A stretch of DNA of 64,000 bases, taken from Prosopocoilus inquinatus. Its lineage: Eukaryota; Arthropoda; Insecta; Coleoptera; Lucanidae. The DNA lies in contig JAYKNF010000016.1 in NCBI GenBank assembly GCA_036172665.1, positions 248,001 through 312,000 of the forward strand, given 5' to 3'. This document shows positions 21,324-32,860 of this stretch, one piece after another. The translations under genes were made by a program, and so were the position numbers. The notes beneath the pieces were generated by a model. It worked only from the letters and a program-made list of their open reading frames with translations, was not told the DNA's origin and searched no databases. The first letter of the stretch is position 1, and every line of letters starts with the position of its first letter.

Positions 21324-21540
21324 AGCTGTTGTTTAATAATAAAAAAATAAATAATTTTAATTTAGTTCTAGTTACTTTTCTCTTTATTCCGGACAACTCG
21401 TATTTTATTGACTTCTCCTGTGATTTAGTAGGATAGAAGTCGCAACTACTGAAGATGTATTTAGTTTTTTAAAAAAACATGTGGTTAGGAGTCATATCCA
21501 GATTTATTGTTAACTCGTATTTTAGTTTAAAATCATGTTA

Positions 21541-21670
21541 CCTTTTCGTTTCTCTTGACAACTTGTTTATTTAATTTTTTCACTCCTGACGAAGCTATAA
21601 ATCTATAGCGAAACGTTGAGTGTTTTCGCTTCATATTTCTGTCCGGTTCGAGATTAAAAAAACTTTGTAC
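21541..21670 (+). repeat. Penelope family B 3' pseudo-LTR
   Basis: Same sequence as the right arm at 17260-17390: TTTCTCTTGACAACTTG, hammerhead, TCTGTCCGGTTCGAGATTAA, CTTTGTAC. Its 3' edge abuts the TTAA where the piggyBac element is inserted (21671). Confidence 0.75.
21581..21622 (+). ncRNA. Minimal hammerhead, Penelope family B (complete)
   Basis: CACTC 21581-21585, CTGACGA 21586-21592, stem II GCTATA/TATAGC, GAAA, CGTT, GAGTG 21618-21622. Identical in core and stems to the two copies at 17.2-17.3 kb. It is on the coding strand, 3' of the endonuclease. Confidence 0.8.
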
Positions 21671-21674
21671 TTAA

Positions 21675-24600
21675 CACTTCAACTCCTCGCGTAACCATAT
21701 GGTAACAATAATTGTAGTTTTCTATAGGTTCGCAAATTCGTTTATATGGAAACTACCTGTAGATGTAGCATCTGAGGAGGTCTTTCTGTATTACAAACTA
21801 ACCACATGTTTCAATTGAATCGCCGATCGGTGATTGTGTTAGTGACAATTAGGTGATAAAAACTCGTGTTTATTCAGTTCCAAAAAGCATGAACATCCAC
21901 TTCACGTAAGTTGGCATAAATGTCTTATTTACCGATATTTTTTACCTGTTTACTCAAATCAATTTATAACAGATTGAGAAACATATTTTTGATTGTGAAT
22001 AAGTTCTGATATGTTTTTGATTTGATTTGATTTTGAGTAACATGCCACGTATATGTGTGTTACCATATGGTAACGCCAGGATTTTCTTCTAAGTGTGGTT
22101 TGTTTTTATATAGGGAGGGTCTTACTCTTGAAGAGTAGCAGTAGCAGGTATTTCTAAACAAAACGTTTCAATAAAATGGGCTACTTTTGTCTTTTTTTAA
22201 CGTACGTAGAACTTCCACGGCAGCTGAGATCAGATTGTACGTAATTTCGTCTTCGTAAATTTGACGTACAAGGAAATGGCCGTCCATCTGAACTTCTGCG
22301 TTTTTTCTGTAATGTCACCAAACAAATCAAAAAGAAATTAGAAAATTGTTTAGCAATGAGTTTAATTTTAAATTAACTTTTACTAAAAATAAAAATGTAT
22401 GTATGTTGAAAAATATGTAGTCAAAGACATCATTTTGTAAATATTTTGTTAATTTGTCTTAATATCAGTTAATCATTGGCTAAATCATTTCAAGTTTTCA
22501 TTATAAATTCAACTTAATTAGAGAACTATGTAAATAACTAATGAAATATAACGATGAATTCGCGCAAATGATGTAGGTAAATCTTACTTATATACGAGTG
22601 TATAAAAAACTTTTTAAATTGCTCCTTCATCTTTTTGCCGTTAATGACATAATAATTTTGCAATTTGCATTTTTTCTTTCAAAATGTGAGGAGTACTGTT
22701 TTTGTGACTATGAATTGTGAGTCATTTTGAAACTGCTTTCATCTTGTGCATCAGAAACAAATTTGACCATTAATAATTCATTCAATCATTATTATACTAA
22801 TAACTGCGTTGATATGTTTCTCTGAGAATAGTAAAAGAGACACTGGTTTAGAAAATAAATAAAAAATATTTTTTCATGATAAGTTTTTACATAGATACGA
22901 ATTTCGGCGGCTAAGCTGCCATCTTCATTACGCTCACATTCATGGACTGCTTGCATTTAGCCCATTCTGATGAAAATGATGTTACCGACATTTTTATTAC
23001 ACCACCTGAAGCTCATGTTCTCACAGATGAGGATTCCGGTGATGAGACTGAACTAATTCCGGACCACTTCACGGGTAGACAATTACGTTCTGAGGCCGAA
23101 ATTAGATTGAAAAATGCTTCAAGCACTAGAGGAAACCCTCAAGAAATAGAAATTTATGACGACCCTGTAGAACCAAATCAATCTAGTACTGAGAACCGTG
23201 AAGGAACTGATGAAGTGAACGACAATTTTTTGTATGAAACTACTAATGTTCATAACATTGAGTGGATTCACGGAGATTTCGTCCAGAATGATAATAATTT
23301 TCCATGTGGTGATTATTCATTATATAAAGAAAAGTCTCCAATAAATTTATTTGAGTCTTTCTTCGACGATTCCGTGTACTCTTTATTGTTAAAAGAAATA
23401 GAACGTTATGCGTTGTTCTTGAAACATCCGAATCCATAATTGACTTTGGGAGCACTAAAATGTTTCATTGGTATACTTATTGTGAGCGGGTACAATGAAC
23501 TACCAGGGAAAAGATATTATTGGGATACAGAAGACGATATGAGAAATTTGGCAGTGAGCAATGCAATGCGAAGCGATCGATTTTTCAAATAATGAGATTC
23601 CTTCATTGCGCCGACAATACTAAAATCAATACAACTGATAAACTGTGGAAATTACGGCCTGTGATTGAGAAAATGCAGCAGAACTGTATTAAAAATTTCG
23701 TGCCTGAACAGCACATTGATTATGATGAATCCATGATCAAATATTACGGTCATCATGGGTGCAAACAGTTCATCCGCGGAAAACCGGTAAGGTTTGGTTA
23801 TAAAGTTTGGAGCATGAATACCAAAAACGGCTATCTAATAAATTTTGAAATTTATCAAGGAAAGCGATTTATTGGAAATGTAAATCATGAGCGACTTTTT
23901 GGTAAGGCGGCGGCATCTTTAGTTGGTATGTTGCAAACTTTACCTAATAAAAACTTGCCCTATAAATTTTATCTTGACAATCTATTCTCTGGTATTCAGC
24001 TTTACAATTTTTTGCGGCAAAATGGATATTCGGCTACAGGAACTATACGGGAGAATAGAATTCCAAAAGAATGCCCAATGAAATCGAGTGCACAAATGAA
24101 AAAGCAATCAAGAGGAACTGTGGACTCCTGTATAGCTAAAGATGTTGGGATTATTGTTATTACGGTAGCCTCGACTTCATATGGTATACAACCAATATCT
24201 AATGTAAAGCACTATTCCCAATCAGAAAAAAAAAGTCATTCAAGTATCAAGACCTGATCTAATTGGCCAATATAACAACTATATGGGAGGGACAGATCAA
24301 ATGGATGGAAATTTAGGACGGTATAGAATTTCAATCCGTGGTAAGAAATGGTGGTGGTGTATATTCACTTGGCTTGTGGATGTGGCGGTAAACAATGCTT
24401 GGATTTTACAAAGAAATGCTACAGAGAAACACACCGATCAGCTATCATTCCGAAGAGAATTAGCCAGAACTTATTTACGGCGGTATGGACTACTACCAAA
24501 GGTCGGTGGACGTCCGTCAACCTCTAAAACTAGTGTTTCCTGCAATAGAATAAGCGATGATGTAAGATACGATGGGATGAATCACTTGTTAGTTAACACC

Positions 24601-24943
24601 CTAAATAAAAAACGACGCCGTTGTGCTGGCGAGGGTTGTACATCGAGTGGACGGGCCATGTGCAACAAATGCGATGTGGGTTTATGCATCGAATGTAATG
24701 CTATATTCTACACTAAATAAAATGTTATTATAAATAAAATTTTATTTATAGTATTACACCTAAATTAAATTAAATTTTGTTTACATATTTTATTTTTGTA
24801 ATTTGGAAGCAAGTACTGGCGTTACCATATGGAAATAGGCATTTTTTTCTTTTCAGTATGACATTCTACAGAAAAACTATATTTTTCATATAAATAACTG
24901 ATTCAATATTTGGAAAAAAATAAAAACTCCGGATTTGAAGGGT
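21675..24943 (+). mobile_element. piggyBac-type transposon (3.27 kb) with TTAA duplication
   Basis: TTAA at 21671-21674 and 24944-24947 flanks ends CACTTCAACTCC and, inverted, CCCTTCAAATCC. Subterminal inverted motifs ATGGTAACGCCAG (about 22071-22083) and CTGGCGTTACCAT (about 24820) add a second pair, as in other piggyBac elements. CCATATGGTAAC palindromes occur at both left positions. It encodes one damaged transposase. The insertion lies at the 3' edge of a Penelope pseudo-LTR. Confidence 0.9.
22942..24720 (+). pseudogene. piggyBac transposase, broken by one stop and two frameshifts
   Basis: An acidic N-terminal region (DEDSGDETELIPDHFTGRQL) is followed by the DDE core: HIDYDESMIKYYG (first Asp), KFYLDNLFSG (second Asp) and NNYMGGTDQMDGN (third Asp). 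A C-terminal cysteine-rich domain (CAGEGCTSSGRAMCNKCDVG) binds zinc in the family. All three catalytic Asp remain. Breaks: an in-frame TAA at 23437-23439, a shift near 23585 and a shift in the A-run near 24230. The order is complete, so this is a recently dead full-length gene. Confidence 0.9.
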
Positions 24944-24947
24944 TAAG

Positions 24948-25013
24948 TGTTTTTAATTTAGTACGCAAACTTTCGCGCGCAGAGGCTAATTTTGCTTTAG
25001 GTTTGTTACTCAT
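24948..25013 (-). pseudogene. Possible Penelope N-terminal RT fragment
   Basis: A 22-residue minus-strand frame reads MSNKPKAKLASARESLRTKL and shares a TTTTAATT-AAGTG segment (LKTL) with the family B N-terminal fragment at 20891-21040. It is cut by the piggyBac TTAA. Too short for certainty. Confidence 0.35.
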
Positions 25014-25439
25014 GGCGCATCGGCGTCGTTTAACGACTGATACTGTACTGAAGAACTATAAAACTGTGTAAAAATATAAGATAAAATGTAGTGGTTTTCA
25101 AGATATATGTACATGTCGAATACTTTACGATACCTCCTTGTGTTTATGGAACAGTCGGTATCAATACCTAAAGACCAAACAGTTCCTTCCAACAAGCATA
25201 GCATATATGAAACTGATCCATAGTGATCATATCACCACTGACGTAATCATCGTCATATTTGTGAAATCTTGACGAAATAGTAGTAAAAAGTTACAATTAT
25301 CACGAACCATCTGTTTGGCTTAAGTATCACTTAAACAAAAACAATCAAAAGTTTTACAACATCCAAAGACAAAATATTCTTTAATTAAATTTTATGTAAT
25401 GCATTGAACATCATCAAAAACAATAACTGAATATTCTTT
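25014..25439. other. No recognisable gene
   Basis: AT-rich sequence with only short frames. The left edge adjoins a possible Penelope fragment and the right edge the virus-like ATPase fragment. Confidence 0.4.
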
Positions 25440-25680
25440 TACATTTGTAGGTGGTACAGTTGAGAGCAAATGTCAGAGAAATTCAGACTTCCCCTGCGAT
25501 AAGGTCTTAGGAGCAGGTTTTTGAAAGGAAATCCATTCGGATGGGTTAATAATGTCACTGAGGAATTACTTTTGCCAGTTCCTGAGCTCCCGCTAATGAT
25601 AACGCGTTTACTTGATACTCCGAAGATTTCACCATGACTTTTAAAGGTTTCGCTTGCGACTGCATCGTCGAAATTTTGTC
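25440..25680 (-). pseudogene. Virus-like packaging ATPase, N-terminal P-loop fragment
   Basis: A minus-strand frame carries a Walker A motif GSSGTGKS followed by a hydrophobic strand and a PNG-containing segment, as in the ATPase fragment at 54270-54811 (which has the PNG equivalent QNG). The shared layout fits the FtsK/HerA-type packaging ATPase of polinton/adintovirus-like DNA viruses. Walker B and the rest are missing here. It reads as a small decayed endogenous copy. Confidence 0.5.
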
Positions 25681-25686
25681 ATATTG

Positions 25687-26130
25687 TTAGTTTAAGGCCT
25701 GCTCAGTTGGAGACCTTAAGCGAACTATACGTAAAATTTCACAAGATTGCAACTCATCCGTGACTTTTCTAATATTTCTCTCAACCTCTAAATAACGGTT
25801 TCTGACTTCAGGCATAACTCTGTCATAATAATTTCTACTAAATTGGTAGAGAGTGAAGGAAGGGGTAACCTGTTGCGATAAAATTCCTATTACATTTGTT
25901 GCTGTGGAAAGGGATCGAGGATTGAGGAAAGGTGTAAACGTTTGAATATTAGGAGAGGAAATTTCAAGCCGAGAAGGTGGAATTTGAAGTATAGAAGGTG
26001 GAATTTGAGAGGGTGAAATATGCACTTCCGGTTGTGATTGTGAAGATATCAAAATTTGAATATTGGAAATAATATTAGCAGAAACTAACATTAGTACTCG
26101 GTAGATGAACATTTCTCGGTTGACTAACAT
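25687..26130 (-). pseudogene. Unrecognised 147-residue frame upstream of the ATPase fragment
   Basis: It lies directly 5' of the ATPase fragment on the same strand. The first 25 residues are hydrophobic, then comes a Pro/Ser/Gln-rich stretch with repeated SQIPPSxLxIPPSR units, then a charged helical end (NRYLEVERNIRKVTDEL). I recognise no family. Its neighbour and strand suggest a virus-derived frame, but that is inference. Confidence 0.35.
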
Positions 26131-27242
26131 AAGGAGAATTATAAATCATTACTAGAGAAATATTATATCAATTTTCTCAGAAACTGAGTAATTAGGATTT
26201 AGCGGGATATTATCTGCAACAACACGGGGTTGCGATTGACTTAGTTGAACTTGTAACTCCGCATTATACACCCAGTCTAAAGATTTTTGCCTAGACAAAA
26301 GCATTGGTTCATTTGAACGCAAATAAAAAAGAAAAACTCATCGATTAGCAATTCTCTGCATTCTGAGTTAAAATTACTCTTCTTTAAACAACCACACTCT
26401 TTCATACTTTTAGCTAACGGTCCTTAGACGAGAATATTGGTTGTTTCGGTGGATGTGTATATATCGTTTGGGTTCACGAGCATTAGAAACGGATCTAGAA
26501 ACGGCACTCGGAGTTGTAAAGATGGATGTAACAATAGAACGGTTGCAAATGTAGCAAAGGGAACGGATGTAACAGCAACCACAGGTTCGGACGTTACAGC
26601 AATCAGAGTAGTAGAGGCAGATCTGGACGTAACAATCGGAGTAACTATTGACTGTTGAGAAATGAGGGGTTGAGTAGGTTTGGTTTGCGTAAGGAAAGAA
26701 GAAATAAGGGGTTGAGTGGGATGTTTAAGAATGGAAACTGGTTTATTTGATCGGGAAATTGGTGTATATTTGGTGGTTTCATTAAAGAAGAAGTAACGAA
26801 TTATTGTGGAATAATAAAAGGTTGGCTAGATTACTGACAAATAATAAAAGGACTAGGAACAACAAAAGGGTTAGAAGCAACAAAAGGTTGTTTGGGAATT
26901 ATAATAGATTGAGATTGGCTAATAATTGGTTGACGAATTGGTTGACTATTACAGTTGGAATGGTGACTCGAGAATCCACATGATCTATTACGTCACCAAC
27001 TTTGTTCAGTGCAAAATCATTGATAATTTCTTTTTGCAACAGCAAAGAGGAATTATAAATTTTATTCCACTCTGAGAAATATTTACTTGAGCAGCATTTA
27101 CCACTGCCGATTGCGTTTCTCTAAACGCAGATTCCACGCTAGTAGTTACTGTTGAAGAAGAATTTCCTTGTAAATATTGCTGTAAAATTGGGCCTTCATT
27201 TACAACGACGCATGCAAAATACGGAGACATTAAAAAAAACAT
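26131..27242 (-). other. Low-complexity Pro/Gln/Ser-rich remnant and a short frame (27006-27242)
   Basis: Minus-strand translation between 26430 and 26960 is a run of QPII, SQSQ and NPF-like segments broken by stops. The frame at 27006-27242 contains AFRETQSAVVNAAQVNIS. The plus-strand frame at 26437-26658 looks like its shadow. I recognise no domain. Confidence 0.35.
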
Positions 27243-28543
27243 TAAAAAGTTTATTTTACTTAAAAATACTTACTGTTAAATTGGCAGAAAAAAGAATACA
27301 AGAAAAACAGATCTTGAAAAAATAGAGTATCATCCCACAGATCTGTTAATTAGCAAAGAAGAAAGAGCACTTATCAGTAGCTTAATTGAACAAGTAACTT
27401 GTGATATTGTCCCAGCTAAATGTCTCCTTTTATACCAGACAAGTTTAAGGTAAACCTTCTAAAACTACACGTAAGAAATTGTGTAATACGTTATTCCAAA
27501 TTATCATTATAATATGTTCAAATTTGTATAAGTTCAAATCGAACACGCTCGTAATAGGTTTTTTTTATTAATTATTTTTATAACATCCTGTTTCCATTCA
27601 CAGTAGAAGTAAAAGAGGTAGGATGGGGGGAGACTGGGCGGGGCTTAGTGGGCGGTGGGCGGAGTTTAGTGGGCACTAACCTTTCCTCTTTTCTTCTTTC
27701 CTAATTCTTTCCTCCCTTTATCTTCTTTTTTTCCTTACTTTCTCTTCTTTTTTTTCCTTCTTGACTTCAGTTACTTTCAGAAAATTTCGTAGTAACTATA
27801 GAATAATAATCTTTATTCGCAAAAATATTTTGAAATCAGACTTGTAAGTGTCACACAGTTTAAAGATACACATTTGAAATATGCGTTTCGCGAAAATATA
27901 ACTTCATGTAACAGTCTGCCCCTAATTCTTATTTCTAAGAAGATTCCATATTGTGTTAATTTAAAGTTTTACATTCTTAAAAAATTATCTTACTCCTTTG
28001 TAAACCCACACTAAGCTGAACGATAGAGTAGAGAAAGACTGATTACGACTGATAAGAATATTACACTTAAACGTATTCAATACAAATTTTGAACTTTAAA
28101 ATCGATGGTGAATGCTCATAAATATGTTAATTAATTATTATTACGTAATCTTTTTTGCTAGAATGGCCTGCTTTAAAACGTATTTACTTTTATTTATTTA
28201 AAATGGTATTTTCATTCATCCAGAACTCGGAATACATAAGTAAATTTAGTAGTAGTATGTATAATTAATCGACGTTTGCTTTCAAATGTGTTTGTTTTTT
28301 CTGTCACATAATCTCTTCTTCACGACGGGAACGGTGAGTGAATTTAAATTCTTAAATTGATCGACAAAAATTAGTCGCCTTTCTGATTTAGTTTATTGTA
28401 TAATAATTTAATATAGATCAATTCTTGCTATAAAATTTTTAACGCTGCACAGTGAAAACAATTTTTGCGAGTTTTACGCCGTAAAAATTCGCAAATTTGA
28501 CACGTTTGAAAGTTCAATCCAATAAAGCGATACTTTCAAAGAC
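27243..28543. other. No gene; contains a short G-rich block with GGGCGG repeats
   Basis: At about 27625-27680 GGGCGG occurs three times within TAGTGGGCGGTGGGCGGAG and nearby TTAGTGGGC repeats, next to a TC-rich stretch (27690-27770). The remainder is AT-rich without supported frames. Confidence 0.45.
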
Positions 28544-28554
28544 ATAAAAATATG

Positions 28555-29153
28555 AAAAATTTTGTTGCAAATCGTTTTTGATTGCAGTACAGCTGTTTCA
28601 GCCCTGTTTGGGGCTTCATCGGCAGAGTCGTAGCTCGACATTCCCACTGCAGACCAAAAACGAGTTATCCAATTTATTCGCAATTACGATGTAACAGTGA
28701 TGAACAGATAAAACAGCGGCATCCTACGATCGCTTTTTGACCTGACATTGCACAAGGATCGACAAATTGAAGCGGATTTGCTCCTACTGCAATGTCAGGT
28801 CAGAAAGTGATCGTAGGATGTAGCTGTTTTATCTACTCATCACTACTACATCGCAATTGCGAATAAATTGGACAAGTTGTTTTTGGTCTGCAGTGGGAAT
28901 GTCGAGCTACGTCCCTGCTGATGAAGCCCCAAACAGAGCTGAAACAGCTGTACACAGGCTGCTCGAGGTTTTCACTGCAATCAAAAACGATTTGAAACAA
29001 AATTTTTTAAAACATTCATTATGTTTTGACAGCAACCATGGCCGCCTTGCATGGGGGATTTATTAGGAGCAAATTCGCTTCTTTTTTGTCTATCCTACTG
29101 CAATATCAGGTCAAAAAGCGATCGTAGGATGTCGCTGTTTTATCTGTTCATCA
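28555..29153. mobile_element. Retrozyme insertion, inverted pair, with 11-bp TSD
   Basis: ATAAAAATATG flanks it (28544-28554 and 29154-29164). The left part runs AAAAATTTTGTTGCAAATCG to GAAGCGGATTTGCTCC, then flips at about 28785 into the opposite orientation and ends TTTTATCTGTTCATCA. The minus hammerhead near 28590-28628 has CCGATGA and a lost stem I. The plus one at 28911-28959 keeps CTGATGA and GAAA but has mismatched stem I. Confidence 0.8.
28911..28959 (+). ncRNA. Degenerate retrozyme hammerhead
   Basis: CTGATGA (28918-28924), AGCCC CAAACA GAGCT, GAAA, CAGCTGTA, CACAGGC. The core is intact, stem II has one mismatch and stem I two, so efficient cleavage is unlikely. Confidence 0.6.
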
Positions 29154-29359
29154 ATAAAAATATGTTAAGCTAAACTTGACAGCAAGACTTAATGTAAATA
29201 GTTTAATAACGCAATGTATTTCTAAATTCTCTCTTAAATTTACATACTTAAATCCTTAAATTGATTGATAAAAATTATTGTGCTATTCGGGAATATTTGA
29301 ATTTAAGAATTTAAAAATGTACGAATTTAAGCTAAAGAAAGCTTTAAAAGAAGGAGTTA

Positions 29360-29536
29360 AATGGTGCTATTCAGAAAGCAAATTTAAGTAATTGTAACTC
29401 TTTAATACTTAAAAATTTAAAATTTAAAACGTTAAGGCGAAAAAGCGATTCTGTACGAATTTTTTATTTTAAAATTTACAGCTTAAAGCATTAAAGAGTT
29501 AAAGTTATTTAAATTTACTTTCTGACAAGCACCATT
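29360..29536. repeat. Hairpin MITE-like inverted repeat (about 177 bp)
   Basis: AATGGTGCTATTCAGAAAG on the left mirrors CTTTCTGACAAGCACCATT on the right, and the arms continue inward through TTTAAGTAATTGTAACTCTTTAA. The interior is AT-rich. GTGCTATTC also occurs upstream near 29280, so a second, partial copy may be adjacent. Confidence 0.65.
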
Positions 29537-29639
29537 AATATCGAATAAAATAACGACTCCTTTCTGATTATAGTTTATTGAACATGTTTTAATAACAATA
29601 TTTAATATTTTAATAATAATATTTAAGAATAAGTACACA

Positions 29640-30030
29640 AATAGCAATTCTTCCTCCGTGGAGGTGGACCAGGTATGTCATCCAAAGAAAATTCTGTTTC
29701 ATTCCAATGTTAGTGGCACAGTCTCTGGCTTTGTAGATATTTATCCTTTTGGTAATGTAAAGGTAATTTTGGCCAGATATTTTCTAGATCTACAGCCGTG
29801 ATTGGTACATAGATACAATTTTGGAAAGTACTTCAAGTCCATGTCTGGTAAACTACTGAACGAACAATCTTTTTCGTACTAATCAATAATTTCGCCAACC
29901 TTCTCTACAACATGCTTTACAATGTGCTTGCAAAATAGATATATCACAAATCTTGACTGTAAACCATCTTTCCTATAACGTTGTTTGAATAAATTTGAGT
30001 AAACCAAACACGTTCGTTAAAACACACATT
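29640..30030 (-). pseudogene. Virus-like gene remnant, C-terminal end, interrupted by gypsy A
   Basis: Immediately left of the gypsy, minus-strand translation begins with a CVC-V-TNVF-type segment that would continue the frame ending near 39365 right of the gypsy. The TSD CACAT is the shared 5 bp. The remainder (29640-29980) is broken minus-strand coding-like sequence (LPLHYQKDKYLQSQR) I do not recognise. Confidence 0.35.
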
Positions 30031-30181
30031 GTTATGTTGTAAAGGAGGAAGCCGAGTACGCTACGGGATAATATTAATTTATTAAGGTAATTGGTACAAT
30101 TTTATGTGTGACATTAATATTTACTCCCTCATTTATATACTGACTTTCATATGTTTTAAACATTGCTATTGTACAATAACA
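30031..30181 (-). repeat. 3' LTR of gypsy A (151 bp)
   Basis: On the minus strand it runs TGTTATTGTACAATAGC to CTTTACAACATAACA, with TATATAAATG as a TATA-like element. It is preceded by CTCAGGGAAGA, a possible polypurine tract. It matches the interrupted LTR at 38209-39324. Confidence 0.8.
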
Positions 30182-30220
30182 TCTTCCCTGAGAAAAGAAA
30201 TTAAACATAGTTTTGATTCT

Positions 30221-31236
30221 TCATAAAGTCAGCTGGGATATGTAACGAGAAATAGGGTTCTTGATTCGGGAAGAACGTCGCAGAATTTTCGGCTTCGGAG
30301 CGGGAACAGTAGGAGAACTGTCCGAAGTTTCTATCGCAGGATCTGGTTCAACTGAAATAGAATTTTTTAAAGTTTCAGTAGGCAAGAAACAAAGAACTGT
30401 GAAAGCATCTTGAAGTTCACGGCTTATTTCGTTTGGTAGATCACGACGCACACGTACTTCATGCTTTTCTAGTCGTTTCCTAAGTTGGTTTGTATGCCGA
30501 TAACATGTACCATATGATTCAAGCTATACTTCATATAATACCTTCCACCTCTTCTTAATAATTTTTCCTGGTAACCAACTTGGTTTATTTGAATTACGAT
30601 AACCTCTTCCAAAAACAGGTTCATGATTTCTTGCTCCATAATGACGATTGAATTGCATTTCCATTTTTTGTTTGACACATTTGAGATTGGAGCTTCATTG
30701 GGAAGATTAAATCATACATCTTACGAATTTTTCGTTGTAGAAAAAGTTCAACTGGTGTTCGGTACGGAATAGCTTCAGCAGGAGTTGACCGGTAGGTTGC
30801 TAAGAAAAGCAAGAGCGCTTCGTCAATATTTATTGTGGAGAATATGGTGCAGTTCGTATGCTTTACAAAAATGCCGAAATTCTCCGGACGTAAATTGGGT
30901 GCCATTATCTAATACTAAAACGTATGGTAACTCATAACGGCAGAACAGTTACTTCAATAGTTTGATTGTTGTTAAACTGCTCATTGAACTGATTTTTATA
31001 ATTTCTGGCCATTTTGAATAGGAATCCACAACTACGAGGAAATTCGTTCCAAGAAAAAGACCACAGCGTGGTCGATGTGAATTCATGACCGTGGTGTTTC
31101 TCACTTAGGCCATGAACTTAATGAAGTTTTAACAGGCATTTTCTGATATGCTTGACATTCATTGCATGTTTTGACCGTAGTTTCTATGTCATTAATCAAT
31201 TTACATAGCTTCGAGCGAGTGTTTTCATTCGCACGA
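30221..31236 (-). pseudogene. Gypsy A integrase, broken
   Basis: 31101-31236: ANENTRSKLCKLINDIETTV with CNECQAYQK, the second half of the H2C2 zinc finger. About 30621-30905: IFSTINIDEALLLFLATYRS and TPVELFLQRK, the end of the catalytic core and the following conserved segment. Down to 30221 follow C-terminal basic sequences with RRSSRIKNP. The first zinc-finger half lies beyond the mariner, at 32370-32440. Confidence 0.8.
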
Positions 31237-31238
31237 TA

Positions 31239-32367
31239 CGTGGGCTGCTGGAAAAGTTTCTGGAAACGGTATGAAAAAATGCACATGAAATTTGGTAAAC
31301 GGTATCATTGTTTTTCGAAGTATTTGCCTTTGACGTCAATACACTTTTGCATACGCTCGAACCAATTTCTAAAGCACGTTTTTCACTCTAAAGATGGTAC
31401 CTCAGAAACCAGTGTCCGGAATGTTTCAACAGCTGCTTCAGCCGACGTAAATCGCTCACCACGCATTCTATTTTTGATATTTGGGAACCAAAACAAATCA
31501 TTAGGTAATAAATCTGGTGAATATGGACAATGAGTCATTAATTCAACATTTTTGTTGGACAAAAAATCAACTGCTTGATGGGGCTGAGTGAGTGCTGGCG
31601 TTGTCATGATGGGGAATAATTCGTCGGTTTCCATTGTTTTTTCTTATTTGATCGATGACTTCCGGCAAACAAATTATAGTATACCAATCAGCATTCACGG
31701 TTTTTCGATCCTCTAAAGCCACGGTTGCTACATGTCCAGTTAAACCAAAGAAACAAGTAATCATTTGCTTCGAGCACTGCGTGAACGGACAACTTTTGTT
31801 GGTTTTGGTTCATTTTGAAATACCCAAACGGTAGATTGTTGTTTACTTTCTGGCTCGTACGAATAGATCCACGTTTCGTTACCAGTAACGATGTTATAAA
31901 CTAAATTTGAACGACCTCCATTGAATTTCTTGAGCATTTCTTCCACCATTTGACACGACCCTGCTTTTGCGCTTCTGTTAAATTGTTTGGAATCCAACGA
32001 CTGCAGAGCTTTCGTACGTTCAAATCATCATGCAAAATCTGGTGTATTGCTTTCATATCAATGCGTAAGGATGCTTGAATCTCACGGTATGTCACATGTT
32101 GATCTCGCTCAAGCATTTCACGCACAGCATCTACATTAGTGGCAACAACAGATGTTGATGGACGACCTTCACGAAATTCGTCACTGAGAGAGCTACGTCC
32201 ACGCTAGAATTCGGCAAACCAATTATAAACACTGCTCTTTGATGGTGCTTCATCTCCAAAAGCCACATGAAGCCGATCGAGGCATTGTTTCGGCGTTAGA
32301 CCACAGTTAAATAAACCCTAACAATTCTAGACCTACTAGATTCCAGCAAATTTTCCAGCAGCCCACG
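31239..32367 (-). mobile_element. mariner element (1.13 kb) with TA duplication, inside gypsy A integrase
   Basis: Terminal inverted repeats CGTGGGCTGCTGGAAAAG (31239) and its complement CCAGCAGCCCACG (ending 32367) are flanked by TA at 31237-31238 and 32368-32369. It contains one broken transposase on the minus strand and splits the integrase zinc finger of gypsy A. Confidence 0.9.
31383..32310 (-). pseudogene. mariner transposase (DD34D), broken, first catalytic Asp changed
   Basis: N-terminal part from about 32310 with an RGRSSLSDEF-like segment and REMLERDQHVTYREIQASL (helix-turn-helix). The core has VTGNETWIYSYEPES, where the first catalytic Asp of the usual GDETW is Asn. HHDNAS and YSPDLLPNDLFWF carry the other two Asp. 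Three or more frame changes (near 31990, 31770 and 31600) break the gene. Confidence 0.85.
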
Positions 32368-32369
32368 TA

Positions 32370-32860
32370 CCTGTATGTGAAACATGAAGTTGTGTCAGTA
32401 TGCGGTGCTGTAGAGCTTGCGGAATGACAATCCTATACCTAATCATGATACAGCGTTTGACGATGCTGAGTGAAGTTTTTCAGTGCTCGTAGGTAGGTAG
32501 TAGCTGCGATGTCATTGAAGTCTTCGTCCATCCGTTGGAAATAAAGTCATAAACTTCACGTAAAATTTCGTCATCCTGCGTTGTCGTCTCGATTTCTTGT
32601 GTGAAGTTGTCGTGTTGCCGCAGTAAAAATTGAGTTAACATCTGCTTCAATATCTTCATTATCCTTCACCGTAGCTGTAACAACATTTTCTTCAAACGTA
32701 GGTGGACTTGTTATAAGTCAAGATAACGCATTTGCTTGTCCGAAAGAATGTATTCTATTTTGAAATCGTAAGCCAGGAGCATGAGTGCCCATCTAGGTAA
32801 TCTGTTGGCAGTGTGTTGAAGTATTGAGGTGATGTCAAATACACGTTCCTTTGGATATTT
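32370..32860 (-). pseudogene. Gypsy A RNase H end and start of integrase
   Basis: RLPRWALMLLAYDFKIEYI (about 32730-32810) is the conserved end of gypsy RNase H. VIPQALQHRILTQLHVSHTG (32380-32440) is the segment before the integrase zinc finger. Between them the linker is noncoding through shifts. Confidence 0.75.

Noticed and set aside
26437..26658. Plus-strand Val/Thr/Gly-rich frame
   Set aside because: It is the shadow of a low-complexity minus-strand region and has no neighbours on the plus strand.
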